The notes beneath the pieces were generated by a model. It was not told where the DNA came from. It saw nothing but the letters and a program-made list of their open reading frames with translations, and searched no databases. A stretch of DNA of 64,000 nucleotides from Lunularia cruciata (lineage: Eukaryota > Streptophyta > Marchantiopsida > Lunulariales > Lunulariaceae). Within the stretch, counting starts at the first letter, position 1. Each line of letters starts with the position of its first letter. Position numbers and translations under genes: made by a program. Below, one piece after another: positions 33,398-46,457 of this stretch. The stretch covers positions 50,225,001-50,289,000 of the forward strand of contig OX419755.1 in the NCBI GenBank assembly GCA_948567375.1, given 5' to 3'.

Positions 33398-36300
33398 CTT
33401 TGTGTAATAGTTCAAGGACAAGAGAACTCTCCAAGAGAGAAAATGCAAGTTTCATATTCAATATTCCAATGCCCCAAAGGAGCACCTTCTCTTTATTATT
33501 CGTAAAGAAGATCTACTCAAAGGAAGTTCCACCCTTGGATAAGATACATGGATTGGTGACCAGTCAACAAGCTCCGTCCTTGGATTAGTTGTTTGGATGG
33601 GTGACATGTAAATCCTTCTCCTATCTAATTGGTCAAATGGGTTTTACCAACTAGATATGTTATGAGAGAACCAACTAGTTATGTAAGAAATTTTTAGTAT
33701 TAATAAGAGCCAGTTATATATATTAAACAGTTTTCCAACCTCGTGCATTTGTGGTCGGGCAAAGCAGGGACTTAGATTTACCCTTGGGAGTAAATTGTCC
33801 ACCCCATTTAGTAGATGATAGAGACATCAAACATGTACAATGTTGTCATCAAGTACTCGGAAGTGTTCCAAAGAGTGTTTAAGAAGAGATCCTGTTTGTA
33901 TCCGGGAGATCAGTAGAAGGAATGTATCCGTTCTTTCTTTGACAAATTACGTTGGAATTCCATGAGTACTGGATGTTTCCTTCACAGGAAATTTGCATTT
34001 TGGTCAGAAACAGATTCAGAGATTCACCTGGTTGACCCCTTTCTTTCCAGGAGAAGCAGTGTCAGTACAGGAGTGCTATAGAGATTGTAGTAGTTGACCA
34101 CACAATTGAACAACTTTACAGCGCAGCGGTTGCTTGCAGTCAACAGATCGTCATTACGAGCAATTAACTCAACTTCTCTTTATTTAAAAAATGTGAGCAA
34201 GTATGAAGGAAAGTAGTCGCATGGGTGTCCAGGTTTTGTGTAGAATGAATGGAATCATTTGTATGTGGACAAAGATTGATTCAATTTCGCGTGGCTCTGT
34301 GAAAAGACACAACTACTGTACGGTATAATCCAATGCTTGTGTGAGAGGAACTGTTAGGATTTGCTAGACTCCAGGGATTAAGGAGTAAGACTTGAAGGTT
34401 GTCCACTTCCGCAACGAGGAAATGTAATTTGTCCCATGTTGCTTGCTTGACTCATGCCATATCCATGAATGGATGGACCCTCTTGATTCACCCACTGTAC
34501 TGTACAGTATCTATGTTGGTGACACACCGAATGTTCCCTCATAACCCGAAGTAGGTCAGTTGACCTTCTCTCCGTGCTTCGTACTACAGTACAGTGGCGA
34601 ACAAACATTAAGGAAACGACGGACAAGCTCCCATCATGGCATGCTATGGCTGGCAACCGGCATTGTGGAGGCCAGTCAGCTCATTCTTCCGGGGTTCTGT
34701 CTGTCGAATGACTTGTATGGATGGATTAGTTTCGTCGAAATTTCCAATGATGGTACCAGGTTTCTGTTCGTCTTTTTACTGTCGGTAAAGCCGCTTCTAA
34801 TTACGTGACGAAGCTCTTCGTCACGTAATTGAGCAAGAACAGGTAGGTAGGGTCATCATTGCGATTGGATCGAGTAATTATTTCCAGTTGATATGGATTT
34901 GATGGTAGTTGTGAAGATTGGCAGAAGCGAAAAACCTTGCATTTGTAGTGACTTCGTATCTCGGGCTGAGGTTCCAGGGTGCTCACAGTCTTATGTCACT
35001 CCTAAACTCATCGCTAAGTTTTGACGTCAAAAGCGTGCAGGACGGAGTGAATGGTCTATAAGTCCCGCTGTATCAATCTCACGGGAGTTCTGTAATATCA
35101 GACAATCGGAATGGAACCAACTACTTCTTTACTACCACGGTCGTTGCAAGAGAATCCCCTTCAGATACCATACGAAGTTCAAGACTGCAACGTGTCTCGA
35201 TCATTACCAGTCCTTAAAAATCTGCCAAATACATTTCAAGCCTTCAAGATAGTCTTCTGAAAGGCCGATTCCCAGGCTCACTACGGATGTTTCTATCCGA
35301 TGACAAATGGATGCATTGCAACAGATTACGAATAGATGGATCTTCCTCGATTGTTGGTAATGCATCCGCAAGCAAAGGAAATGCATAGGCTGCTCGGTGG
35401 ACGCATTGATAAGGGTACAACAAGTGTTGTGCCAGAAGGTAGGGATTGTCATGAACCTACATAAATACATATGCATCGGCGAAATGGAGAGAAATTTACT
35501 AATTCAATCGATCCACACTAGCGAACAGTGAATGTAAAATGCGCATATTATGCAGAGTTAGAACACACTAGAGAATCTTTCTGAATTACGATATCTCATC
35601 ATACAGGCCCAGCATCTCATCATACAGTTTGATAATGTACAGATGATGACTCACAAGAAGAGGGAGCGACCGGCGAATTCGAGAAAGTAGAGCGTTGCAC
35701 TATGTACTCAGGGACCTTTCCCAAAGTCTTGCTTGTATTTTGGAGCGAGAAACGTCTGTTTCGGTGAATTCCCCGGAGATAGATATCTGAAGTTGCTTAC
35801 AGGCCCCTCTATTGACATGTGAATGCATAGCCTCTGCAAGCAGAGAGAAGCCCCGGTATTATTTATTACTTCCCTTTTGTAAGAAGGCACATGCTACGAC
35901 CTTTGGCCAACTTGAGGAGCTGAAGAGAAGGGCTTCTCTGCTAGACACTAGACACTCGGCATTTGGGTCGAGGTTCCAATGCTCTGCTGGTGTGTTGCTG
36001 GCTTGCCTTTGACTTACTATTGCGACTAACCCGAGTTTCGTGATTCCCTGGTAAAAGGTAGAGCCGAGTTCCTGTACTGTTTGCACCTTCCTAAGATAGT
36101 ACTTTCTAAAATAGTAACGCTATAAGCTCTGAGATTCCTTTGTCGACCTGATGCACAGTGTAGCTGCTGCATTCTCATGTCTTTTAGACTTCTTAGCATG
36201 ACTTCAAGTTGCTTCATTCATTCATTGCTCAAAGAGGTGGGACGAAGAAGATCCAAAGGCAAGCAGGTAGATTTGAAAAAGTGCAGCTGCATGCTAGAGA

Positions 36301-36552
36301 GAGAGAAACCATGCTGATTGTGCTTAGACAGAAGACAATTCTTGTTGTTCAATGGAATCAAACATTATCAGCTATTGAATCATCGTCGTCAGACCTTGGT
36401 GCCGTGATTGGACACCAGCTCCCTGTTCCCGTTGTCCCACGGACGAATTGCAGCGGATTATTGTTGGTTTTGTGACGGCCTCGGAAGTACCGTAGTTTCA
36501 TCTAGTGATCGCAACGGGAAGAAGTGCAGTAGTTGCAAAGTAGAGTAAACCG
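33398..36552. other. Gene-free stretch upstream of the IQD gene
   Basis: No coding gene is recognised. The distal part presumably contains the promoter and leader of the IQD gene. A hairpin lies at 34799-34830. Confidence 0.5.
34799..34830. repeat. Near-perfect inverted repeat (15-bp arms, 2-bp spacer)
   Basis: The left arm AATTACGTGACGAAG and right arm CTTCGTCACGTAATT are exact complements around CT. The arms contain ACGTGA/TCACGT, the core of bZIP (ACGT-box) sites, so paired bZIP sites or a cruciform are both possible. Confidence 0.7.
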
Positions 36553-38508
36553 ATGGGGAAGACAGGGAGTTGGATGCAATCGATCAAGAAGGCAATTCAC
36601 AATCATATACATGGAGACCTAGATCGTGATAAGTTCCAGCATTTACCGCATGTCTCTTCTGAAAGCAAGGAATGTAGTACATCCTCTTCGCACATAATTG
36701 ACGAAAGCAAAGAGGACGACCCCAATCGACGATCAAGTCCAACGTCGCAAGTAGAAGGAAATAGTTACCGTGGCAATTCTCTCAAGGAAGAGAAAGCGAG
36801 AATCAGCAATTCGCGCAAGGAAGAGAAAGCGAGAACCAGCACTTCGCGGAAAGACCAGAAAGCGAGAATCAGCTCATCATCCAATCAAGCTAATGCTGCA
36901 CAGACTGGAAGCGGTCAGCACAAGGATGGCAATGGCAGGTTAAGTACAGCGTCGCAACAACAGTTCGGAGTTAGTGGAAGTCGTGATCATCACACCTATG
37001 AGAACGCAGTTTATGGCGATCATGAAAGCGGAAGTGGCCATCACCACAACACTCGCTTTGGAAGTAATTCACACCAGGAGGAGAAACGGAGATCAAGCAC
37101 ATCGCTCGATAGACGAAATGACGGATCAGAAGGGATTGAGAAAGCTCAGGCACCAAGGCATAGTACTCATTCGGAAAAGGGAGGTAGCCAGAGAGAGGAG
37201 AAAGGAAGATCGAGCACGTCTTCACAAGGCGTTCCTACGGAGAAAAAGAGATCAAGTAATGTGTACTTAACGCACAACGAGAGGACGCTTCTGGAGAAAG
37301 GTAGAGCGATCACAGCTCCTGACCAATACAACATGCAGATGCTATCTGGCAAAGGCAGCAGGCCAGGCACGCCTGTGTCGCCAGATAATAGGACTAAATT
37401 GCTGCAGATTGAGAAGACAGACGGCTCATCGACCATGCATGTCATGGATAAGGCAGCTTCCGACAAAGGAAGATATAGAGGACCTTCGTCGCCGAGGGTG
37501 CAACTCATAGAGAAGATGCACTCGGACAAAAGCAGGGCGGCAGTCGAGAAATCATCCAGACAACAGACACTTTCACCACAATTAGGTCAATGCACGGCAC
37601 TCCAAGATCTTTTGAAGCCGTCTACCGGTAGTCTTGAGAAGAGATCTAGCTCGTCCTCATCTATATATTTCTCCCAAGTAGGAGGAAGCGCTCGCAGTTG
37701 TACAAGCAACGGCAGTCAGTCTTCTAAAGAAGAATTCGTAGAACTAGTGTTTCCCTTGGCTCAGGAAACTCGTAAGGTACTTCCTGCATCACCTAAAGTC
37801 CAGCGGAAAAAGGTAATCAGCCCCTCAACAAAGGATGTATTTTCTATGCCTGAGTATGATGTTCCTTTGTCACCTGGAGGTCAACGAAGAAGATCGTCGG
37901 GTACGATCAATACCACAGTCAAGGAACCTGTGAGTACCAAATCTTTGCTGCCGCCGGATTATCGTAAGCAACAACCGGCACGTGCCCTTGCAGATGTTGG
38001 GTCTGTTATATTCCGCTCTGGTGATGCTGGAGTCGGTGGAATGCTAGGAGAGTGGGCAGCTGTCGCAATTCAGGCATCGTGGCGAGGATTTGCAGCTCGG
38101 CAAGCATACAAGGCTTTGCGTGGTCTTGTTAGATTGCAAGCTCTAGTGCGTGGATACCTAGTCAGGCGTAAGATTACGCCACTCGTGAAGGCTAGAATTC
38201 AAGCAGCTCGAGTTCATCAAAAGCTCAGCCGTAACAATGCAAACGTGCAACTGCACCAGACTTCAAACGGATACGGGATTGCACTAACTGTCCTTGAAAG
38301 TAGTCGATCCCAATATGGTTATGCACAGCCCGTGCTCGACGATTCGCAAGTGCGTGCTAGGGGATCGTCCGGTGCGGCACCGGACGCATTGAAGTGCGAC
38401 GTCAGCGGTTGGAATAGTAGCATCATATTGTGCACCTTGGCAGAACTCAAGCAGGAAGCGCTGATGAAGAAGGAGAGAGCAAGTAAGCGTAATGAAGGAC
38501 GGATGTGA
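36553..38508 (+). CDS. IQ-domain (IQD) calmodulin-binding protein
   Basis: IQD proteins are plant scaffold proteins that bind calmodulin and usually associate with microtubules or the plasma membrane. The N-terminus MGKTGSWMQSIKKAIHN has the classic IQD start (MGKxGSW...KK). The IQ67 core lies around residues 500-560: AIQASWRGFAARQAYKAL, LVRLQALVRGYLVRRK and a third degenerate motif VKARIQAARVHQKL. Residues 75-110 carry a short repeat (EEKARISNSRK and variants), and the rest is Ser/Lys-rich and disordered. Near the end, LKQEALMKKERA matches the conserved IQD tail (KRERALAYAF), but the frame then diverges and stops. A good donor (GCAA|GTAAGCGT, intron from 38483) suggests a further exon that I could not find. 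Unusually, no intron interrupts IQ67. The ATG is in an open context with no competing upstream start. Confidence 0.85.
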   Translation: MGKTGSWMQSIKKAIHNHIHGDLDRDKFQHLPHVSSESKECSTSSSHIIDESKEDDPNRRSSPTSQVEGNSYRGNSLKEEKARISNSRKEEKARTSTSRKDQKARISSSSNQANAAQTGSGQHKDGNGRLSTASQQQFGVSGSRDHHTYENAVYGDHESGSGHHHNTRFGSNSHQEEKRRSSTSLDRRNDGSEGIEKAQAPRHSTHSEKGGSQREEKGRSSTSSQGVPTEKKRSSNVYLTHNERTLLEKGRAITAPDQYNMQMLSGKGSRPGTPVSPDNRTKLLQIEKTDGSSTMHVMDKAASDKGRYRGPSSPRVQLIEKMHSDKSRAAVEKSSRQQTLSPQLGQCTALQDLLKPSTGSLEKRSSSSSSIYFSQVGGSARSCTSNGSQSSKEEFVELVFPLAQETRKVLPASPKVQRKKVISPSTKDVFSMPEYDVPLSPGGQRRRSSGTINTTVKEPVSTKSLLPPDYRKQQPARALADVGSVIFRSGDAGVGGMLGEWAAVAIQASWRGFAARQAYKALRGLVRLQALVRGYLVRRKITPLVKARIQAARVHQKLSRNNANVQLHQTSNGYGIALTVLESSRSQYGYAQPVLDDSQVRARGSSGAAPDALKCDVSGWNSSIILCTLAELKQEALMKKERASKRNEGRM

Positions 38509-38533
38509 TTTGAGACAAACAATGATGATTCGT

Positions 38534-38745
38534 GCTACATAGACTGACTGACCACTTGGTTGAGACCGGGCCAGCCGGGAGTGAGAAGGAGAGCCTTTTT
38601 CCTGAGTACCTTAATTTCTACTGAAGATTCGGAGCGCTTTCATGCAACATAGTCAGTCAGTACTGACCACTTGGTTGACACGGGCCAGCCGGGAGTGAGA
38701 AGGCGAGGCTTGTTTTAAGCAAACTCGATTACTGAAGATTCGGTA
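38534..38745 (+). repeat. Tandem duplication of about 100 bp in the IQD 3' region
   Basis: Two copies (about 38534-38634 and 38643-38743) share GACCACTTGGTTGA, GGGCCAGCCGGGAGTGAGAA and CTGAAGATTCGG in the same order. They are diverged between the blocks. Confidence 0.8.
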
Positions 38746-38749
38746 GATG

Positions 38750-40980
38750 ACTAATCAATAGACACAGATCTGAAACTAACTTCCAAAGAAAAAGCGACAG
38801 GAATTGGTGATAGTGAGTAGTCTGAGGCGAATTCTGTCGGGGACCTACAATTGAAACTTTCCAGGTCTGATACGCTTCAAATACATCTAAAGTAGAATGT
38901 TTAGGGGGTGGTATAACAAATTGTATTGTAAAAGATAATTGAATCCGTAGAAGTATTGGAGAAACAACTTTTAGAAATCGATTCCTGTGTAGATAAACTA
39001 TCGCGGGATTCTCCCCACATAAACAGGGGGTCTTTTAACTAATTCGTGAAGGATCACACACATGTGCATTCGCAATGCTTATTGCTCATGACTCCCTACC
39101 TACCATCAATGCCATGCCTTAGTTCATTTGATGATCCAGCAACCGTTGAATTCTGTCCAGGATTACTTCTGTCTTCAACTTACGTACGGTACCTATTGTG
39201 AAATACATTCTCCCATCGCTACTCGTAGGCGGGCTTTGTACTTAAAGACGAGATTCTCGAACTGTCGAGTAGTAGATATCTGGATGTGTTATCAGCTGCA
39301 GCAGCTACCGATCCTGCATGAACTGTAACCGTTGTACTTTCTAGACTGTTGCTAGTGCCTTCTACTCTTCTCACGACGAGAACATGTTTTTGATGTTATC
39401 ATGCACGGCGTGGGTAAAGAGTTTGATATGCAGCAATAGAGAATGACTCTTAACAGAAACTGTAAATGGGGAACTCGTATTCACCTTGTCCGTGGCCAAG
39501 TGAGGTTTGAGGTGATACGAGACGCAGTCCACCTATTCTTCGCGTATTTGATTGATCGTTTTTGAGGAAATTCATGGTTTCTGCCGGTACTCTTTCGGGA
39601 CAAGACTCTGCACTCTGTACCATAGGAGCCATGGAATGCGAACTTTTCTCTTTGACCATTTGTCTCTCTTCAGAAGGTACAGGGAACATACTCTTGTGAC
39701 GCAAAATGACCAGGTTAAAATATACAGTATAAGACATAGTCTACAGTTTTCCCTCAAGGTCTATATTCATCTTATGACTGAACGGATTGAGCTTGATTGA
39801 TCATGCAATGAAACTTTCGAGAGATGGTCCGGTCTAGGGAAGGAAACCTCCACTGAAGTGATGGCCACTCACTAATCTAATCTCCGATCCGAACTTTTCC
39901 CAAAATGATTTCTCTTTTTAGTGCAAATGAACTGAAGAAGTAAAAACGTTTGATACTCATTACCTCCAAATTTGTGTAGTAAGATGTATATGCGTGGGCC
40001 TTTTTCTCTCTTGTCATAACAATACAAGCAACTACAAGCTTATGAGCTTATAGTTGTTGATATAGATAAACTTCAAAAAGCCACCAGACTTAAGTTGTGT
40101 TTAATCCGAGCTGGGGGAATCGTCAGGGTATGCAACATCATGGCATGGCTTGCCTTGAGGGGTGGAACTCATATCTGGTCGATCACTGACCAGGTATGAT
40201 CATTCACAACGACTGACGGCCGCTCAAGCACAATCATGAACAAAAGTATTATACGAGCAAAAGCTGGTAGGTAAACATTAGAGTGAGAAGTCAAACCGAA
40301 CTTACCGGGGTCTCAATCTCTCTCATATATACTTGCAGACAACGATCTGAATTCATGCTTCTTCTATGGCTCGCGATGACGTCGAGGTACTGGTTCAGAT
40401 AAACATCACTGCAACAGTAACTACAGTATAAGATCTGACATCAATTGGCGTTCAAAACTTTGAAAATAGGACACCTGGAGTTATATGTGATAATGCAAGA
40501 GTGTTTGCATAAAACCTTCATTCCAACCCCTATGTCAAGACACATTAATTCCGGGCTGTATTATCATGTTTAATATCCTCCTGGATTGTTGAATACGAAA
40601 GAATTTCAGTATAAACATGATCACTATCACATGAAAGGTATAAACATAAGTAGTAGGCTAATATCGGTTGTGCGAGGACTTTGCGTAGTATCAAACGGAC
40701 ACCCATCTCTCTGGCTTGCTAAGAAGTCATCCTATTACCCGTGAGAAACTTTTATAGTTACACAGGTATCATAAGCTGGTCAGCAGGAACATCTCTTATT
40801 CCCTAAACCAACATCACAGAGAAGAATAATCTGACGAAAACGATCAAGAATGCAGGAAGGCTATGCAGTGATGATAAAACGTTGCAACAGAAGAGGGAGC
40901 TACATATTGCCTTCAAATATGATGGCTTATTATATTACAAAATATTACAATATATACACCTGAGGTATTTCAAGTACTAG
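38750..40980. other. Gene-free stretch
   Basis: Between the IQD gene and the end of the F-box gene I see no gene or known element. The 3' end of the F-box transcript and a possible last exon of the IQD gene must lie here. Confidence 0.5.
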
Positions 40981-43432
40981 TTAGAGTCGAAAAACACATG
41001 TTGCACCCCAAGGAGTAGAACTGCTTTGGAAACGACGTCCATGAGACAGAGGTGGGCGAGTTAGCAAGGAGCGCCAAGTTCTCCGTAACGGATGATAAAT
41101 CTGCATCATCAGGGCACCCCTCCTCTTTCGACTTGAAGGCACTGCCTCACTATAGCTAACCAGAGGACCTCCCGGTATCACATAAAGCTCTCCATCCAGC
41201 GCAATCAGGCGACACGCCCCTTCAGCCACCACAATCACTGGTACCCGTGCTTCTTGAATCCATCGGTTGGCAGCTACGTCATATCTGCAAAACATTGATT
41301 ACGGTCATTCCCGCTGTATTGATCTCCTTGCACTACTTTCTGTGTTCCGTATTACAATTTGAGCCGCTTCTGGTTATGTAGATCAGGAAACCTATGCTGA
41401 AGCTCGCATAAAATCTTACACATAGGTAGACACAACGGAAATCCCAGCGATCAGAGTTTGAGTAACTTAATTAATCCTTTAAGGACTCCGCACTCCACGT
41501 TGTTCCCCTAGACTTCGATTCTTGAAACCTCAGATGGAACTTATGTAACTTTCATCTCCCCATATGGCAGAGACATGAATATGATAAAGAGTAACCCAAG
41601 ACATTACTTCGAGCATGGCTTGCTATAGGAAAGCATCAAGATCAAAGTAATACCACAACATTGTAGTAAGGATTTGGCAATTACAAAAGCTGACAAGAGG
41701 GTGCCCAAGGTCTGTTAAAGAGAGGAGAACACTATACAGGGATTCAGCTGCACAAAGCAATGGTGAATTGCTGAGCAAGGGAGAGAAGTGCCCACTAAGG
41801 AAATGGGAGGCGTTCTGTAAGTGCTGATAGTAAGTAGAGCGCATACGTCTCAGACAGAAAACTACAAGTAGACATGTGATTGTGCACAATTATTACCACC
41901 ATCTTCAATGTGCTCATTCGCAGTTCTGAGTTCCTCTGCGAATTCGCGCTTAGTGCAAGGCATATATAGGTATGTCCTACATAGTGGGGAACCTTGCTCC
42001 GCACAAATAATGGAACTTTTGGCACTACAAAATACACTTGAAAGACGTAATCTGCCAGGAACTTCCTCGCGTCAACAGAGAAGCTACCACCGGTTACAGT
42101 GGACTTAAATGAACCCCAATGGAATGGATAGAAAGCTACCCAGATAACAATATCATATTCCACATCCATGTTCTCCGTTGCTAGCGGGTTAATTTCCTCT
42201 TTCTTAAACGACGATGCAACACACACGTACTGTTTCCAAGACGCCTAAAGCATGTCACTCCTTCCAGTGCTGAGAAAATTTGACCACGTAGCAAGAGCGG
42301 AACCTGTTTTCGGCCACAACAAGCTACACAAACACTAACCAGGAGGAAAAGCTGTGTACCTGAAAATTGCCGAGCGATCTAGCATGAAAACCAATCCTGG
42401 TACTCCATCTTTGCCACCCACGACCGCTATTCTACCAAGTCGCCTTCTCTCTCCCTCCACCCACATGGGTTTCAGCTCCCGCCACGTTCCAGTCTTCAGA
42501 TTCAAAACCTCCCCGTCCCTGTAATACTCATCCACAGGCAAAATTCCGGCAATTGTTCGGGAATCCCCATAACCACCCATAATCCACAGCTCCTCTTCAA
42601 GAATAAACCCTACACACCCAGCCCGTATCTTTCTCATGTTCTCCATCTCGTACCAACAATCCTCCACAGCATCATATCTTTCCGCGGAAGAAATCCGACT
42701 ACCTCCTGCAGCAAATTGTGCGTGCCTGGAACCCCCACCTGCGACCACAATTGAGTCCTTCCATACAGCACAGCCAAAACTACCCCTCGGGTGCCGCATG
42801 TCCGCAAGTCGCTCCCATCTGTAGTTCAAAGGATCAAACCTGAAAAATGCCGATGATGGAAGGGGCCGATCCATAGGGAAGCTTCTGGCATCAAACAGAG
42901 AACCCCCAATAACGAACAGACCCGTATGCATCGCAACGCACTCAAAATTTGTTAATCCGTACGTGTAAGGGTCACATGGCATGGGCGGAAGCAAACTCCA
43001 GACTTGCGCCCGCGAGTCAAAAAGCTCTCCGGGAGTCAGAGACGGATCGTCTCGGAACAGACATAGGAATTCTTCGGTTTTTCCCCACTTTCGTCGGATG
43101 TCAAACAGGAAAGGCCCAGAAAATGCCTCATACCAGGCCTTGCAAACCAACTTTACTCTCCTGTGCTGCCATAGAGGGATGCAAGCGAGGCACAAGCAGG
43201 CGAGGTCGTTGGGCAGCCCCGGGATGATGTTCCGCTCTCTTAGATCTTCCTCCTCTTTGGCTTTGGGTTTGGGTTTGGCGGCTCCCATTAACAACTTCCT
43301 GGGAAGTAGTAGCACTGCATCATCATCCTTCTCCTTCACGCCCACCATAGAGGAGGAGGATGCCTCTCCTACTACAGATGAGCTTTTTTCCCCTTCAGAA
43401 CATGACGAGAGGGACAAGGCAGCGAGAGTCAA
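40981..43432 (-). CDS. F-box/kelch-repeat protein (two exons)
   Basis: This is probably a substrate-recognition subunit of an SCF (Skp1-Cullin-F-box) ubiquitin ligase. Exon 1 is 43432-42360 and exon 2 is 41284-40981. The intron has GT (42359-42358) and AG (41286-41285) and splits an Arg codon (AG|A). The joined frame is 458 codons plus stop. Residues 66-110 form the F-box (NIIPGLPNDLACLCLACIP followed by RVKLVCKAWYEAF). Kelch repeats follow with typical blades: GLFVIGGSLFDAR, RWERLADMRHPRGSFGCAV, SIVVAGGG, DCWYEMENMRKIRAGCVGFI, LWIMGGYG and, in exon 2, RYDVAANRWIQEA. The order F-box then kelch is the usual plant type. The ATG at 43432 starts the longest frame. The Ser-rich first 60 residues are probably disordered. 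The target protein cannot be predicted. Confidence 0.9.
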
Positions 43433-46400
43433 AGAGAGATCCAGCGTTTAGCACTGAAAACTGAGAAGGAAGGAAGGCAGATGGCACCCTAAAATCCCAA
43501 TTCCGTTCTTTTCACAATTGCGCAATTTCTTCGAACTTGCTCAATCCAAAAAAATAAAAAATCTTCACCTCTTCTTACACGAAAACAGACTCGGAAATTG
43601 ATGACATTTGCCTCAATTGGACGACAACAAAGATTGATTGATTGATTCCCTTCAATGCTGAGCTATAAAGAGAAATATCAAAAAGAAAGTGATTGGGAAA
43701 GAAAAGCCACCCGAACCGGAGGCGGATAGATGGAGTAGAGAAGGATTTACTCAAATTTACACCTAAGTCACAAATTACGAGACTAAAAACTATAAGATGA
43801 TGAACAAGATAAATATAATTTGCAGCGAACAAACCACGACACATAACATCGAACTAAATACCGAATCTATGTCTGTCACACCCGCAGACAGAATGGAAGG
43901 CCTTCACCTAAAGTCTTCTAATGACGAAACGAAAGAATCGTTTGCTTCTCCCGACGGAATCGGAATCTTCTTCGCGAATCCCAAATCTGTCATAATACAT
44001 CCCCGTGACATTCAGCGAAGGTTAGCAGACAGGCAGGCGAGAGAAGTTTCCTTTTCTTTCCAGTCCGGAACCTCGTAGGGAGAAAGAACGTGCGAATTTG
44101 GAACGAAATCGAAAAAGAGTAAAAACCGGTGCTTTGCTTTGTTTGTGGCCACCTTCACTGCAAGCGGCGCATGCAAAGCGTTGGGTTAAAGCAAGCAATC
44201 CACCTTTCGCCTGTCAAAGCCCGCCATGTGGAAATCACGACAACAACAATGCGCGCATTTCTTTGCTTCCTTCGTTCAGTCCTCTTGGGCTTCTTATTGT
44301 CAATAGAGCAGTTTATATCATGGTTTAATCAACAATTTGTGAATGGGTGCATCTCATGCTTGAGAGACCAGTTGTAGGCATAACCATCTATCTTTCTTCA
44401 CTTAAAATCGGGAATTGTTTCCTGAAGTTCTGGAGTCGGATAAATGACTCCATCTCTACTCCTGGAACATCACATTTTTTACGGGAGGAAGTGCTTCACA
44501 TAAAGTTTATGAAGAAAGATTGACAAGTATTACTCAAATTGATCATGCTTACTGTTGATCCGGATGGCCGCTTTAACAGTCTAATCAAACTTATAAAAAG
44601 TTGGGGAACGGTCTCCAAATTGCTATGAGTCCCCAAGTAAAAACCGACTGATTTTGCTTCACTTACTGTCCTGCATTTGATTGAACTTCATTTTTCCTGT
44701 TTTCTTACTTAACAGGACAGTACCTTGGTAGTTTTAACGTCTCCTATCACGTACGGAACTCTAGTCTGAAGTCACCGTGAATCCTTTTCTTAAATAAATT
44801 TTGCACTTACAACATGGGTGTTCGTTTCGATGTCACCAGGTGTACACACCGACTGTTTGGCTTTCACTATCACCTCTTCGGAAAAGATGTGACTGGTTGT
44901 GTAATTTCTTTCTATGTATGTTTTTCTTGAAGTAGATCCCTAAAATGATTACATATCAACCATTTGGAGTAAAAATTCTTGAAGTAAATATCTTGTTATT
45001 TTAAATCATACCTCAAAATAATGATCAAAACTGGCTACCATCCTTTAACTACAAAGAGGCCTGACTAATTTGCGTCGCATTCCTGAACAAAAATTGTCAC
45101 CACGTGTTTTTTCGATACACATGTAAAATTTTGTGGGTTTAGAGCAGCTGTAATATTATTTCACCGCTCGGGGTGAGAATCGACATCATCTGTTGTGCGT
45201 ATGGTAGGGTCCAACCCTTTCTGGAGACATGCATAATTTTTAACTAAATCCAGGGAATTGTCCAGGACGATTAACAGAACAAAGTGAGGCGAATATTTGC
45301 ATGATGATGGGCTCCAATGCAGGAGGAGTGTATTTAGGATTCCAATTCTAATGTGCACGTACAGCACTGACTTGACTCCACTGTGGTTTGTTTAACTCAA
45401 CTACAGTACGTACAGCACTGTACTGCAGTTGGACATTCTCGTGGCCTTCTGTGCCGTGAGAGTCTTATAAAGAGAAAGTTTTTCGATGTTTGGGAGAACT
45501 CACGTAAGGGACGGATTTCTCGCAATTTGGAAAGGAGTCTACATATTGGTTCAGTCCGCGGAGGTGTGAGGAGGAGGAGCTCCATCGCGACACGTTAAGC
45601 TCGTGGAGCATTTCGGTGCTTACAATTTAGATCACGATGAATCATTCAAAATTGCAAATCCAAAAGCATATGAAGCTGTCGATTGATCCATCCGGTGTCC
45701 TGCAATATACCGATTGAGGGCTAGGGATGCGGGCAAGCGCGGGGGCCTGGATGTCAGCTCGCTCGTGTGGTTTGGAGTTTATTCTCTGAGTTTCTGTTCA
45801 AGGGATTGCAGAGTAAAGTAGAATGGGATTGGAGGGGTAGGTGATGTGATGATTCTCCGCTGCTGCTTTATGATCTAGTTCTTCAATTATCTGCATTTCA
45901 TTACTGGATCTGAAACCGCGTTGTTGTTCTCAGCAGCGTCATGTTGGAGAATTTACCTTCTACATCAGCGGTATCTCAAGATTCTGATATTCGCTACAGT
46001 CCCCTTTCAGCGGGTACCTGAGATACTTCGTCAAAGCTGAACTCTAGATTCTTGTTTCCTCAATCTATAACAATTACGAAGGAAGAATTCTAAATCCTGA
46101 AAACTGAATTCTAAATTCAGCGTGATGAGCTCCTTCTACTGGCCAGAATATCAAGTCTTTAATTGCTCTATCTTCCGACGCATGTCCACGCATTCTGGAT
46201 GAATCAAACTAGTTAACATCAGTTGCCTAGAAGCGCATGGCTAGTACAAGTGAGATCAGAGAATTTCCGTCTTCTGCGATTTATTGTGTGCTGTGTTTAC
46301 ACTATGGAAGAGTAATCACCTGACCGACCACCTGTGGAGAACTCGGCGGAACTAATAGAAGAGTCCGAAACAAATTTGACGGACGACCTTGCAAGTAGGA

Positions 46401-46457
46401 CCTTTCTTCTTTAGATCCCCAATACATAGGGAAAAGGTCCACTTATTTATTCCATGG
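43433..46457. other. Intergenic stretch between divergent F-box and SLC1 genes
   Basis: No gene is recognised. It should contain both promoters. The open frames at 43797-44377 show no domain and look like chance. Confidence 0.5.

Noticed and set aside
43797-44377. Overlapping short frames between the F-box and SLC1 genes
   Set aside because: They lie in a probable promoter region, show no domain, and overlap each other in different frames.
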